NCBI RefSeq assembly: GCF_014873765.1
Contig: NZ_JADBGG010000008.1
Coordinates: 62,001 to 126,000, forward strand
DNA from: Desulfomicrobium macestii
Lineage (GTDB): Bacteria > Desulfobacterota > Desulfovibrionia > Desulfovibrionales > Desulfomicrobiaceae
DNA length: 64,000 nucleotides
Direction: 5' to 3'
Position numbers and translations under genes: made by a program. Below the pieces are notes generated by a model. That model saw only the letters and a list, made by a program, of their open reading frames with translations, was not told where the DNA came from and searched no databases. This document shows, piece by piece, positions 51,400 to 61,825 of this stretch. How positions within the stretch are numbered: position 1 is the first letter of the stretch; every line of letters starts with the position of its first letter.

Positions 51400-51617
51400 T
51401 TGCCCCTCTTGGAATGCACCTGCATGTCGAAAAATTCGCACCCGCAATCACACACGATCTGATCTCCCTTGCGCCGTCCGTCCGGGTCGTCGATCACGTC
51501 ATAAAGAATGCCCGTGGTCTGGTCGTACACGAACTCCATGCCGATGACATCGACCATCCCGTACAGGCCGCATTTTCTGCAAATGAAATCCCGAAAGTCA
51601 CCAAAGTCAGCGTGCAT
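51396..51617 (-). CDS. Small zinc-ribbon-type protein
   Basis: 73 residues with CRKCG (~13-17) and CDCGC (~57-61), together an obvious four-cysteine metal site, and a hydrophobic middle (GMVDVIGMEFVYDQTTGILYDVI). I do not recognise a named family. It overlaps both neighbours (11 bases with the DUF2721 gene and ATGA with panC), so it is an integrated member of the operon. Function not known. Confidence 0.7.
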   Translation of the reverse strand: MHADFGDFRDFICRKCGLYGMVDVIGMEFVYDQTTGILYDVIDDPDGRRKGDQIVCDCGCEFFDMQVHSKRGK

Positions 51618-52020
51618 CGCCTTCCTCCTGCGAGAGGCTCAGGCTCTCCAGTTGGATGTTCAGGGCCTGTGTGGAAATGTGGATCTCGCGCGTGGACAGG
51701 CCAAGGGAGACCAACAAGGCCAAAAGACTCAGTCCGAAAAGAAACTTGCCCAGGGTCACAAGCCCGGCAAAAAGACAAAACATGCACAGGACGCACAAAA
51801 AAAGGCTCACCACTCCGTAGAGCTGCATCAGCCGGATCAGGTTCACCCGCAGGCGCATGTTTTCGATCTGGGCCAAGAGGGACGAACCGTGGTTGTCCTG
51901 ATAGCGGTCATACAGGGTTCTGATCCTGCTGCCCAAGGCCAGAAAACGGTTGGTGAAGGCCAGCAGGATAAGCGAAATGGTCGAAAATAGCAGGGCCGGA
52001 GTGGTCAGGGTGATTTCCAT
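51607..52020 (-). CDS. DUF2721-family membrane protein
   Basis: 137 residues. Three membrane segments: ALLFSTISLILLAFTNRFLALG, LYGVVSLFLCVLCMFCLFAG and LFGLSLLALLVSLGLSTREI. The NRFLALGSRIRTL and LSTREIHISTQAL blocks are typical of DUF2721. Function unknown. It starts nine bases after the ABC-F gene stop. Confidence 0.82.
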   Translation of the reverse strand: MEITLTTPALLFSTISLILLAFTNRFLALGSRIRTLYDRYQDNHGSSLLAQIENMRLRVNLIRLMQLYGVVSLFLCVLCMFCLFAGLVTLGKFLFGLSLLALLVSLGLSTREIHISTQALNIQLESLSLSQEEGDAR

Positions 52021-52029
52021 GTGTATCCT

Positions 52030-53910
<1,881 letters not shown>

Positions 53911-53987
53911 GAATTGAGGGAAAGCGGGTTGGTTGTTCGGACGCCCCGACTACTAGGAAGAATCACCCGGATTGTCCAGAAGGGAAT

Positions 53988-54668
53988 CTAGCGCCTGAAA
54001 AGCCTGATCCAGCGCAGGACGTTGAACATGCTGGCCAGGGCCTGCGCCAGGTAGGTCAGGGCGCAGGCCGTCAAGATCCGACGGGCCGCCCTCTCGTCCT
54101 CGGGCGGGATGTACCTTCCGGCCTTGAGTAGCGGGAGGGCGCGGTTGAAGCTCGCGTCCAGCTCCACGGGCAGGGTCACCAGATGGACGATGACCGGGAT
54201 GCCGAGCACAAGGACCGCGCTGACCAGCAGCAGGCGGCCGATCAGGGGCACTTGCAGGGCCGCGCCCAAAAGCGGGACGACCATGATCGCCGCGGCTCCG
54301 ATGCGCTCGGCCCAGATTCCGAACCTGACCAGCCCCGTGCGAAAACGCAGCAGCCCGTCCCCGGATTGATCCTGCAGGGCGTGCCCCACTTCGTGCGCGG
54401 CCACGACCACGGCGGTCAGCGAACGCTTGCCGGTACTGGCGGGGTTGAGCCGCACCACCTTTTCGGCGGGGTCGTAATGATCGCCAAGCTCCGTGGTCTC
54501 CACCCGCACGCCGTCGAGGTTCAGGTCGCGGACCAGAATTCCGGCCAGGTCAATGCCGGTCCCTGAAAAGTATTCATCCCGGCCATACCGTTCGAGGACG
54601 TGCCGGGCCCACAGCCCAGGCAAGGCTATAAGCGCAACCAGCACCAGCAGCCCGACAACATAGGGCAT
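53988..54668 (-). CDS. Membrane-bound neutral zinc metallopeptidase (YugP-like)
   Basis: 226 residues from the ATG overlapping the previous stop (ATGA). One N-terminal helix, then HEVGH at 92-96 in VVVAAHEVGHALQDQSG, and further hydrophobic segments (IGAAAIMVVPLLGAALQVPLIGRLLLVSAVLVLGI in shorter pieces). This order is that of the YugP/DUF zinc-peptidase group: the catalytic site is probably exposed on one face of the membrane. Substrates are unknown. It is coupled to the SagB-like gene. Confidence 0.87.
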   Translation of the reverse strand: MPYVVGLLVLVALIALPGLWARHVLERYGRDEYFSGTGIDLAGILVRDLNLDGVRVETTELGDHYDPAEKVVRLNPASTGKRSLTAVVVAAHEVGHALQDQSGDGLLRFRTGLVRFGIWAERIGAAAIMVVPLLGAALQVPLIGRLLLVSAVLVLGIPVIVHLVTLPVELDASFNRALPLLKAGRYIPPEDERAARRILTACALTYLAQALASMFNVLRWIRLFRR

Positions 54669-55417
54669 CAGATCCTGCCCACGGGAGCCAGGTACAGGGC
54701 GAACTCGTCTTCTCCGTCCACGCCCAGGAGCTCGTCCAGGGCCTGCTGGTGAAAGGCCGCCACCGCGCAGGTGCCACAACCCACCGCCTGCGTCGCCAGA
54801 TACAGGTTCTGGCAGACGTGCCCGGCATAAAGAGCGATGACCCGGTGGGCGGCCGCCATGTAGCGCCACTCCATCCGGTATGGAATTGTCGCCCAGACCA
54901 GCACCACGGGCGCCTTGGCCACGAAGCCCTGCATGAGCACGGCCTCGTGCTGACGAGCGCTGAAATCAGCCCCGGCCGGGGATTCCAGCACCAGGGCGTG
55001 CTCTAGGGGCAGGTAACGGTACACGCCCCGCTCAAAAGATTCGCAGTTGTTGACCAGCACGTATGTTTCCAGGGCATGCCTGCATCCGGCCGAAGGGACG
55101 GTGCGGAACACGCTGGCCGCTCCCCTCTTCCCGCGCACCCCCTGCACGGCCCAGAGCAGAAAGCCGAGCTCTTCGGGACCCAGCGGCTCATCGCGCCAGG
55201 CCCGGTGGCTCTTGCGATCGGCCAGGGCGCGGGCCAGATCAACGCGCCCGGCAAAGGCCGTGGCCGGATCGTCCGGCAGCGCAATCAGCGTCTGATCCGC
55301 CCGGACAGGCTTCTGCACCGGAGGCGGCGCGATGCCTCGATTCTGGTCCGAGCGGGAAAAATCGAGCTGCAACCGCAAATCATCCTTCAAAAAATCGCGC
55401 ATGGTCCGCATGTTCAT
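54668..55417 (-). CDS. SagB-type nitroreductase-like dehydrogenase
   Basis: 249 residues with GGAGG upstream. The nitroreductase/SagB pattern is there: ALADRKSHRAWRDEPLGPEELGFLLWAVQGV, TVPSAGCRHALETYVLVNN, GVYRYLPLEHAL, and the end AGHVCQNLYLATQAVGCGTCAVAAFH...LAPVGRI. FMN-dependent oxidation is likely. SagB enzymes make azoles in peptide toxins, but stand-alone copies like this, without precursor or cyclodehydratase genes, are common and unassigned. Confidence 0.87.
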   Translation of the reverse strand: MNMRTMRDFLKDDLRLQLDFSRSDQNRGIAPPPVQKPVRADQTLIALPDDPATAFAGRVDLARALADRKSHRAWRDEPLGPEELGFLLWAVQGVRGKRGAASVFRTVPSAGCRHALETYVLVNNCESFERGVYRYLPLEHALVLESPAGADFSARQHEAVLMQGFVAKAPVVLVWATIPYRMEWRYMAAAHRVIALYAGHVCQNLYLATQAVGCGTCAVAAFHQQALDELLGVDGEDEFALYLAPVGRI

Positions 55418-56553
55418 GAGCCGCCCTCCCCCGCAGGTTTGACAATCAACTCAGGCGTGGCAGGCGCCAGCACCAGACGGCGATAATAGGCCAGCGCCAG
55501 ACAGGTCATGGGCAGGGCGATCAAAAGGCCGAGCATCCCCAGAAGCTTGCCCCAGACCGAAAGCGAGAGGAGCATCACGGCCGGGGACAGGCCCATGGCC
55601 TTGCCCAGAATGCGCGGCACGAGCACCGCGTCCTGGATGATCTGCACGACCACGAAGACAAGGCCGGTCAGCCCCATGACCACCCAGAAGGACTGGCCGG
55701 TCTCAAGAGCGTGAATGGCGGCCAACACGACGGCCGGGATGAGCCCCAGCAACTGGAGATAGGGCACAAGATTGAGCAGCCCGACGAAAAATCCGAGCAA
55801 GATGCCCATGGGCAGGCCAATCAGGGAAAAACCGGTGGCGAAAAAAATTCCGAGAATGCCCGCGATGGTCGTCTGGCCTCGAAAATAGCGATTCATGGCC
55901 AGATCGAATTCCTCGACGAAAGACACGACGCCCTCGCGGTACTGGGGCGGTATCAACTCTTTCCAGGCGACCCGCACCTTCTGAAAATCCATGAGCAGAA
56001 AGATGAGGTACAGGAGAACCACGGCCGGCACGACCAGCGCCATGAGCACGCTGTAGGTGCCGCTGATGATCCCCATGAGTCCGGGAAGGACTCTGCGCAG
56101 GGTAGCCTGGGCCATGGATATGAAGCTGTCGGTGCGAAAGAAGTCCCGCACCTCGGGCGTGTTGAAATAATCCCGCAGGGCCTGCCACACGTCCGGCGGC
56201 AGACGGTTGGCGGCTTCCTCGGCCAGCTTGGAGTTGCTGACCAGATCGGAGATGAGCCGCCCCATGTGCGCCACCTCGCGCCCCATGAGCGGGATGACGA
56301 TCCAGCAAAGCCCGCCGACCGCTACAAGGAAAAAAAACAGGGTCAGACCTATGGCCAGCCCCCTGCTCTTCACGAGCATCTGCACGCGGTGCACCAGCGG
56401 ATTGAGAATGTAGGCCAGGAGCAGGGCTACGGCAAAGGGGATGAGCACGTCGCTAAGGTATCCAAGGGTGGTGATGACGCCCCAGAGCAGCCCTGCGGCC
56501 AGAGCCATGCGCACGACGCGGTCGAAGGAATACGGAGTCTTGTCGAGAATCAT
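55414..56553 (-). CDS. AI-2E family (PerM-like) membrane protein
   Basis: 379 residues from the ATG at 56553 with GGGAGGG upstream. Seven or eight membrane helices, with the family stretch FNRYFRGQTTIAGILGIFFATG-like (here MNRYFRGQTTIAGILGIF), FVGLLNLVPYLQLLGLIPAV and ILGKAMGLSPAVMLLSLSVWGKLLGMLGLLIALPM. Members export small molecules (AI-2, K+/H+ or Na+/H+ exchange). First gene of the long leftward run; it overlaps the SagB-like gene by 4 bases. Confidence 0.9.
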   Translation of the reverse strand: MILDKTPYSFDRVVRMALAAGLLWGVITTLGYLSDVLIPFAVALLLAYILNPLVHRVQMLVKSRGLAIGLTLFFFLVAVGGLCWIVIPLMGREVAHMGRLISDLVSNSKLAEEAANRLPPDVWQALRDYFNTPEVRDFFRTDSFISMAQATLRRVLPGLMGIISGTYSVLMALVVPAVVLLYLIFLLMDFQKVRVAWKELIPPQYREGVVSFVEEFDLAMNRYFRGQTTIAGILGIFFATGFSLIGLPMGILLGFFVGLLNLVPYLQLLGLIPAVVLAAIHALETGQSFWVVMGLTGLVFVVVQIIQDAVLVPRILGKAMGLSPAVMLLSLSVWGKLLGMLGLLIALPMTCLALAYYRRLVLAPATPELIVKPAGEGGS

Positions 56554-56804
56554 CAGCCCTCCCAAGGCTTGACGGAACGAAAAATACACAGGAACCCGCC
56601 TGTCACGATTGCGGATAGCAGAGTAGGGAATGGCTTGGAAGCCTTGGATTCACGCGCTTGATTTGATGCAGCGCTTGTCATACATTACAAGGCTTATTCA
56701 ACGCTTACCGTTTCGTGATCATGGCGCCTTCTTCCGTATTGCGTGACTGTCATCGGAGAAGTTTTTATCGACCGGATTCATTTCCTTACCGGGAGACCCT
56801 CAAA

Positions 56805-58694
56805 ATGGCCTTTGCACCCACGTTTTTCCACACTTTTTTGGAAACTTGCGACCGGCACCGCGACAATCTCGCCTTCATCTATCGCGTGGGCGAGGACGAA
56901 TTCAGAGTCACCTACGAGAAATTCTTCGAGGATGTGCTCATTCTTGCCCGGGCCTTCAAGGCCAACAAGGTTCGCAAAGGCGACAAGGTCTTCATTCTCT
57001 CCGACAACCGCTACTCCTGGATTGTCACGGACATGGCCCTGCAAGCCCTTGGCGCGGTCAGCGTTCCGCGCGGCACCGACACGCCTCCGAGTGAAGTCGA
57101 ATTCATCGTCAACCATTCGGACGCCGAATTCCTGATTGTCGAGACGGACAAGAACTACAAGGATTGCCAGGCGCTGATCAAAAGCCTCAAGCTCAAGGGC
57201 GTGTTCATTGCCGCCGGCTCCGAAAAACACTCCTGGTTCGACAAGGCCACGTCATACACGGAGCTGCTTGAAAACCGCTCCATCGAACCCAAGGACATCG
57301 AATGGTTCAGGGGGCTGGCCGACAAGATCATCCCGGAAGACCTGCTGACCATCATCTACACCTCAGGGACCACCGGAACCCCCAAGGGGGTCATGCTCAA
57401 CCATGCCAACATCATGCACAACGTACGCACCCTGCCGCCGCTCATCAGGCTGCAGGCCGACGATGTGTGGGTATCCATCCTGCCGACCTGGCACATCTTC
57501 GAGCGTACCGCGGAATACATAGGCATCGCCACCGGCAGCTGTCTGGTCTACTCATCCATCCGCACTTTCGCCGCTGATCTGGAATCCTACAAGCCCACCC
57601 TGGTCGCAACCGTGCCGCGCATCTGGGAATCCCTGTATTCCAAGATCACGACGGGGCTGAAGAAAAAAGATCCCAAGAAAGCCAAGATTTTCAACCTGCT
57701 GGTCCGGGTCTCCGCCGCCTACCGCCGCAATGCGCGCGTGCTGCGCGATCAGCTGCCCGTCTTCAAGAAGAGGGCCTTTCCCCTGCGCCTTGTGGACAAG
57801 GTGCAGGCCCTGGTTTCAAACGTGTTTCTCTTTCTGCCCAACCTCTTGGCCAAAAAGAAACTCGTGCTCGTGCAGGAAAAATTCGGCGGCCGCCTCAAGG
57901 GCGCCATCAGCGGCGGAGGCAGCCTGCCTCCCTATCTGGATGAATGGATCGACGCCATCGGAATCCGCATCATCAACGCCTACGGCATGACCGAATGCTC
58001 GCCCGGCATTGCCGGACGGGGATTCAACTGTGACATCTTCGGCACCATCGGCCCGCCTGTGGGCGAAACCGAACTGCGCATCGTCAACGATCTGGGAGAG
58101 CCGGTGCCAAAGGGCGTCGAAGGCGAAATCCAGGTTCGCGGCGCGCAGGTCTTCAAGGGCTACTACAAAAACGACGAAGCCAACGCGAGCGCATTCTCCC
58201 CCGACGGGTTCCTGCGCACCGGCGACCTCGGGCGACTGACTCTCACTGGCGAACTGGTCATCACCGGAAGGGCCAAGGAGATCATTGTCCTGGCCAGCGG
58301 CGAGAATGTCGACCCGACCAACATCGAGGCCACGCTGTCCATGTTCCCCTTCGTGCAGGACGCGGTGCTCGTGGGCCAGGACAAGAAAGGCCTGGGCGCG
58401 CTCATCGTCCCGGATCTGGAAAAGCTGCGCGAGTTCGTGCTGGAAAAATACAATCAGGTGCTCGAAGAGACCGAAGGCGCGCTGCGCGACAAGCAGCTCC
58501 TCGATCGTCTGCGCGAGGAAATGAACAAGCTCCTGAACGCCAAGAAGGGCTTCAAGCCCTACGAAAAACTCCAGAACATCCACTTTCTCGACAAGGAGTT
58601 CACCCTCGGCGAAGAGCTGACCAATTCCTTCAAGAAGAAACGCCACGTCATAGAAAAGAAGTACAAGGACATCATAAACAGGCTCCTCAAATAA
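56805..58694 (+). CDS. Long-chain acyl-CoA synthetase (AMP-binding)
   Basis: 629 residues from the ATG at 56805 with GGGAG upstream; in-frame codons from 56715 add a leader without a good site. Motifs: YTSGTTGTPKGVML (~184), SILPTWHIFERTAEYIG, AISGGGSLPPYLDEWIDAIGI, NAYGMTECSPGI, FLRTGDLGRLT and the GRAKEIIVLASGENV hinge. It activates fatty acids as CoA esters via an adenylate. It is monocistronic or reads toward the polysaccharide genes. Confidence 0.93.
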   Translation: MAFAPTFFHTFLETCDRHRDNLAFIYRVGEDEFRVTYEKFFEDVLILARAFKANKVRKGDKVFILSDNRYSWIVTDMALQALGAVSVPRGTDTPPSEVEFIVNHSDAEFLIVETDKNYKDCQALIKSLKLKGVFIAAGSEKHSWFDKATSYTELLENRSIEPKDIEWFRGLADKIIPEDLLTIIYTSGTTGTPKGVMLNHANIMHNVRTLPPLIRLQADDVWVSILPTWHIFERTAEYIGIATGSCLVYSSIRTFAADLESYKPTLVATVPRIWESLYSKITTGLKKKDPKKAKIFNLLVRVSAAYRRNARVLRDQLPVFKKRAFPLRLVDKVQALVSNVFLFLPNLLAKKKLVLVQEKFGGRLKGAISGGGSLPPYLDEWIDAIGIRIINAYGMTECSPGIAGRGFNCDIFGTIGPPVGETELRIVNDLGEPVPKGVEGEIQVRGAQVFKGYYKNDEANASAFSPDGFLRTGDLGRLTLTGELVITGRAKEIIVLASGENVDPTNIEATLSMFPFVQDAVLVGQDKKGLGALIVPDLEKLREFVLEKYNQVLEETEGALRDKQLLDRLREEMNKLLNAKKGFKPYEKLQNIHFLDKEFTLGEELTNSFKKKRHVIEKKYKDIINRLLK

Positions 58695-58798
58695 CGCGCC
58701 GCGCTGCCGGCGCATGCCTTCTTGGAACAAATTGGACACGCACAGGCAGCACGATTCTTTGCACGCCCGCCCCTGCAACCAGGAATGAGAGAATCCTC

Positions 58799-60253
58799 AT
58801 GACCTCTTTCGAGAAGTTGTGGCGTCCAGGACCAGCAAAACCCAAAACGCACCCCGCGCCCGGAAGTGACTCCGCGAGCGGGGGCAAGTTCCTTTACCTT
58901 TTGATCCTTTGTCCTCTTGCGGCGCTGATCTTTTTTTTCGGGGGGGCCAGACCATGGATCTGGCAAGGCGTGACCGGACTTTTCTTTCTTTGCCTTGGGG
59001 CGTGGAATTTTCGATTCGGAGTCTCGCCGCCCGACAAGAGGCTGCGGGGATTGCTGATCATCGGCCTGTGTATTCTTCTGGTGCCGCTCATACAGATCAT
59101 CCCCCTGCCTCTCGCCCTGCTTGAAATCCTATCTCCCGTCCGGGGACAATGGGCCAGGACGCTCCTTGAACTGGGAAACATCTCCAGCACCACCATCAGC
59201 TACGAACCGCTGGCGACATGGATGCGCCTTGCGTGGTGGCTCTTTCTTCTCACTTTCGCCGTGCTCCTGGCCCAGGCCCTGAACTCCGGCCGAACAAAAT
59301 ACCCTGTCTGGCTCCTGCATTCCCTCTTTGTCCTGGCCGGCCTCGAAGCGATCTATGGCATCCTCCAGGCGCTGCTCCCCGGTCTTGGCGTCCTGTGGAA
59401 CATGGATCCTCAGACCGGCCTTGCCTACAAAGGATCCGCTCGCGGCACGTTCATCAATCGCAACCACTATGCAGCCTTTCTCGGACTGCTTTGGCCCGTG
59501 CTGCTGGCCTATGTCCTCATACTCAAATCTCCACGCAAGATGGAACATATCTTAGGCAAACGGGCGCAAGCTCAAGTCCTCGTGCAGCAGAAAGCCTTTG
59601 CCGTCTTCTGTCTTGCCCTGGTCATCCTTGGTCTCGTGCTCAGCCAGTCCCGAGGGGGGATTCTGGGGGCCCTGCTGTCCTTCACCCTGCTCTATCTTTT
59701 TGCCGGACTCCGTCAAAAACGAGTGGCCGCGGCCCTCGCCGCATGCTGGATCATCGTGCTCGGCTATGGGACGATCATCGGTTTCGACGACATCTCGAAC
59801 CGGTTTTCTCAGATCGGGCAGGATGCAACGGGAAGAGTTGAAACCTGGAAGGACGGATGGAACGCGGTCCGGGATCACCCTCTGACCGGCACGGGCCTCG
59901 GCACCTATCCATCCGTGGGCCGGGCCTACCAAAATGCATTCACCCCGCAACTTCGGGCCCACCATGCCCACAATGACTACCTCGAAGCTGCCGTGGAGAT
60001 GGGCCTGCCCGTCGCCGGCATTCTGATCCTCGGCATCTGGACACTGTGGTGCAGGCGGGCCTTTTTTCTATGGAGAAAACGCCAAACCATGGACCCGGAT
60101 CGCCTTGTTCTGGCGGCAGGTTCCCTGGCCGCCCTGGGTGGTTATATCCTGCACTCCGGTGTGGAATTCAACAACGCCATCCCCGCGAACCAACTGACGG
60201 CAGTCATGGTGGCAATTTTCCACATCCACATTTCGCGGGAAAAGACTGACTAG
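58799..60253 (+). CDS. O-antigen ligase-like membrane protein (Wzy/WaaL type)
   Basis: 484 residues, about 11-12 membrane helices in the Wzy_C pattern. The large periplasmic loop lies around KGSARGTFINRNHYAAFLGLL, and the later DGWNAVRDHPLTGTGLGTYPSVGRAY followed by AHHAHNDYLEAAVEMGLP is the signature of O-antigen ligases and polymerases. Its stop codon TAG is part of the inverted end of an 111-bp element at 60250, so the natural C-terminus may have been altered. It probably acts in the polysaccharide system next door. Confidence 0.87.
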   Translation: MTSFEKLWRPGPAKPKTHPAPGSDSASGGKFLYLLILCPLAALIFFFGGARPWIWQGVTGLFFLCLGAWNFRFGVSPPDKRLRGLLIIGLCILLVPLIQIIPLPLALLEILSPVRGQWARTLLELGNISSTTISYEPLATWMRLAWWLFLLTFAVLLAQALNSGRTKYPVWLLHSLFVLAGLEAIYGILQALLPGLGVLWNMDPQTGLAYKGSARGTFINRNHYAAFLGLLWPVLLAYVLILKSPRKMEHILGKRAQAQVLVQQKAFAVFCLALVILGLVLSQSRGGILGALLSFTLLYLFAGLRQKRVAAALAACWIIVLGYGTIIGFDDISNRFSQIGQDATGRVETWKDGWNAVRDHPLTGTGLGTYPSVGRAYQNAFTPQLRAHHAHNDYLEAAVEMGLPVAGILILGIWTLWCRRAFFLWRKRQTMDPDRLVLAAGSLAALGGYILHSGVEFNNAIPANQLTAVMVAIFHIHISREKTD

Positions 60254-60360
60254 TGTTGCGACCGTGTTATAAGTCGCCAATGCTTATACGCAATTAATCT
60301 GACATTACAGATGATTATCTTGACGCGTGTTGTCTAAGAATTTCGAGGATGCAACACTAG
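60250..60360. mobile_element. 111-bp element with 10-bp perfect inverted ends (MITE-like)
   Basis: CTAGTGTTGC at 60250-60259 and GCAACACTAG at 60351-60360 are exact inverted copies. The inside is AT-rich and has no gene. The termini include CTAG, which could be part of the end or a target duplication. No transposase is present, so it would be a non-autonomous element. The rest of the gap to 60501 shows nothing recognisable. Confidence 0.65.
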
Positions 60361-60501
60361 GCCGGGCAGACGGTCTGAAAAAACGCCACTGCCTGCACAA
60401 GCCACGGCCGCGATCCCGACAAACCATCCATGCAGCGGACCTAGATACAAAAATGAGCAAGGTTCCTGGCGAGTAAGTGCGGATCTTGGCGACCGGCAGG
60501 A

Positions 60502-61761
60502 TTAGTCTCTGTCTAGCGGGCGGCTGCGCTTTTCAATAAGCGTCACGGCATCAAGCCAAACATTTCCCGCAATTTTGTTATCGAATTTCAGACTCTCGTT
60601 GCGACGCAATCCGATTCGGCCCATCTGACAACCCTGAGGCGTCCGGAAAGAAAGCACTTCGTCAGTCCAATCCCGACTCCCGAGAATTGCAGGGCTCTGA
60701 ACACGCAATCCGTCGCAATCCATGCCCCGAAATTCCACGAATACGCCCTGATCCGTGGTCAATTGATCCGCCTTCCAGGAAAAGCGAAGTTCATAATCGA
60801 TCCCGGGACGAAGTGGCACGTACTGCCAAAAATGATCATAGCGCGGATTGTTCGTCCCAAGAAAATGGATGCGCAAAGCCGATCCCCCCCCTTTTCCCCG
60901 AAGCGGCTCGATCGACACGTCCACGCCCTCGACACTTTTACGACGCCATCCAAAAGCCTCCTGCGTCAAAGGGGTCTGAAACTGTCCATTGATGACAAGA
61001 GAGTCCTGGAACATGTCCGACTGACGCAAAAGATCAGCCGCTTCAGGCCAACTCCGGTTCTCAAGCAGAAATTCGATAAATCTGGAGTTCCTTTCAGTAT
61101 TCAGCAAATCAGGCTGATCCTTTTCCAGGACCGCGTACAACTCCATGCATGTGTCAACAAGCTTTCGCGCCATGCACTCCTGAAAAACGAACCATCTGTT
61201 TTCGGGCAAGGTTCGGGACAAAATCTCATTCCATCCTCCCCAAAAATCCAGGGCCAATATCACGGCCTCCTGTCGATGTCGTGGGAGTCGGCTCAGCACA
61301 TAATTGAAGCCTTCCGCAAACGTGGTTTCATCCTTTTTGTCGGCGGCAAGCATCAATTGGTGCCACCGCCACGGGGTCGAGGAAGGAACGTGCGCAAGCA
61401 GAACATCGTGCAGAGATTTCACTTTCGCCCCTTCATCCAGTTGAGGCAGCAAGCGAGCCAGCGCAAACCATGCACCGAGCAGAAGCGGATTGCGGGCAAC
61501 GCCCTGCCAATACGCTTCAACGGCGCCGTCTGCATCCATGTTTTCAAAACGGGCCGTGTCGCCCCTGCGAATCCAGGTCCGAGCCCAGGGATCCATCAAG
61601 GGGCTTTGCAGCACAAACTCCCAATCCTTGGCGACGAACCGTGACGAACAATACGCCCCGAGCAGCAAGCAACAGCTCATTGCAAGACAGGCGGAAGTCG
61701 TCAGGATACGCAGCACTCCCTGCGCGACGCTGCCCTTTATCATCTTGGTGTTTCTTGTCAT
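60502..61761 (-). CDS. Membrane-anchored TPR-like protein of the polysaccharide locus
   Basis: 419 residues. One N-terminal membrane anchor (~residues 17-40, RILTTSACLAMSCCLLLGAYC). The middle (~60-240) has helical repeats resembling TPR (DADGAVEAYWQGVARNPLLLGAWFALARLLPQ). The last ~150 residues are beta-rich (LVINGQFQTPL...PLRPGIDYELRFSWKAD..GVFVEFRG) like a carbohydrate-binding module of the CBM4/9 kind. I do not know a named family. Lying between the ligase and the BY-kinase, it may help assemble or bind exopolysaccharide; this is inference. Confidence 0.72.
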   Translation of the reverse strand: MTRNTKMIKGSVAQGVLRILTTSACLAMSCCLLLGAYCSSRFVAKDWEFVLQSPLMDPWARTWIRRGDTARFENMDADGAVEAYWQGVARNPLLLGAWFALARLLPQLDEGAKVKSLHDVLLAHVPSSTPWRWHQLMLAADKKDETTFAEGFNYVLSRLPRHRQEAVILALDFWGGWNEILSRTLPENRWFVFQECMARKLVDTCMELYAVLEKDQPDLLNTERNSRFIEFLLENRSWPEAADLLRQSDMFQDSLVINGQFQTPLTQEAFGWRRKSVEGVDVSIEPLRGKGGGSALRIHFLGTNNPRYDHFWQYVPLRPGIDYELRFSWKADQLTTDQGVFVEFRGMDCDGLRVQSPAILGSRDWTDEVLSFRTPQGCQMGRIGLRRNESLKFDNKIAGNVWLDAVTLIEKRSRPLDRD

Positions 61762-61825
61762 GCCAAGTAAAAAAGCTGCCCCGTTCTGAAGGTTTTCGAC
61801 TCGCGGTACAGCGGAATGCGTCGGC

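Noticed and set aside
54668-55417. Azole-peptide (streptolysin S-like) biosynthesis locus because of the SagB-like gene
   Set aside because: No precursor peptide, SagC or SagD-like gene is adjacent; the neighbours are a zinc peptidase and a PerM-like protein.
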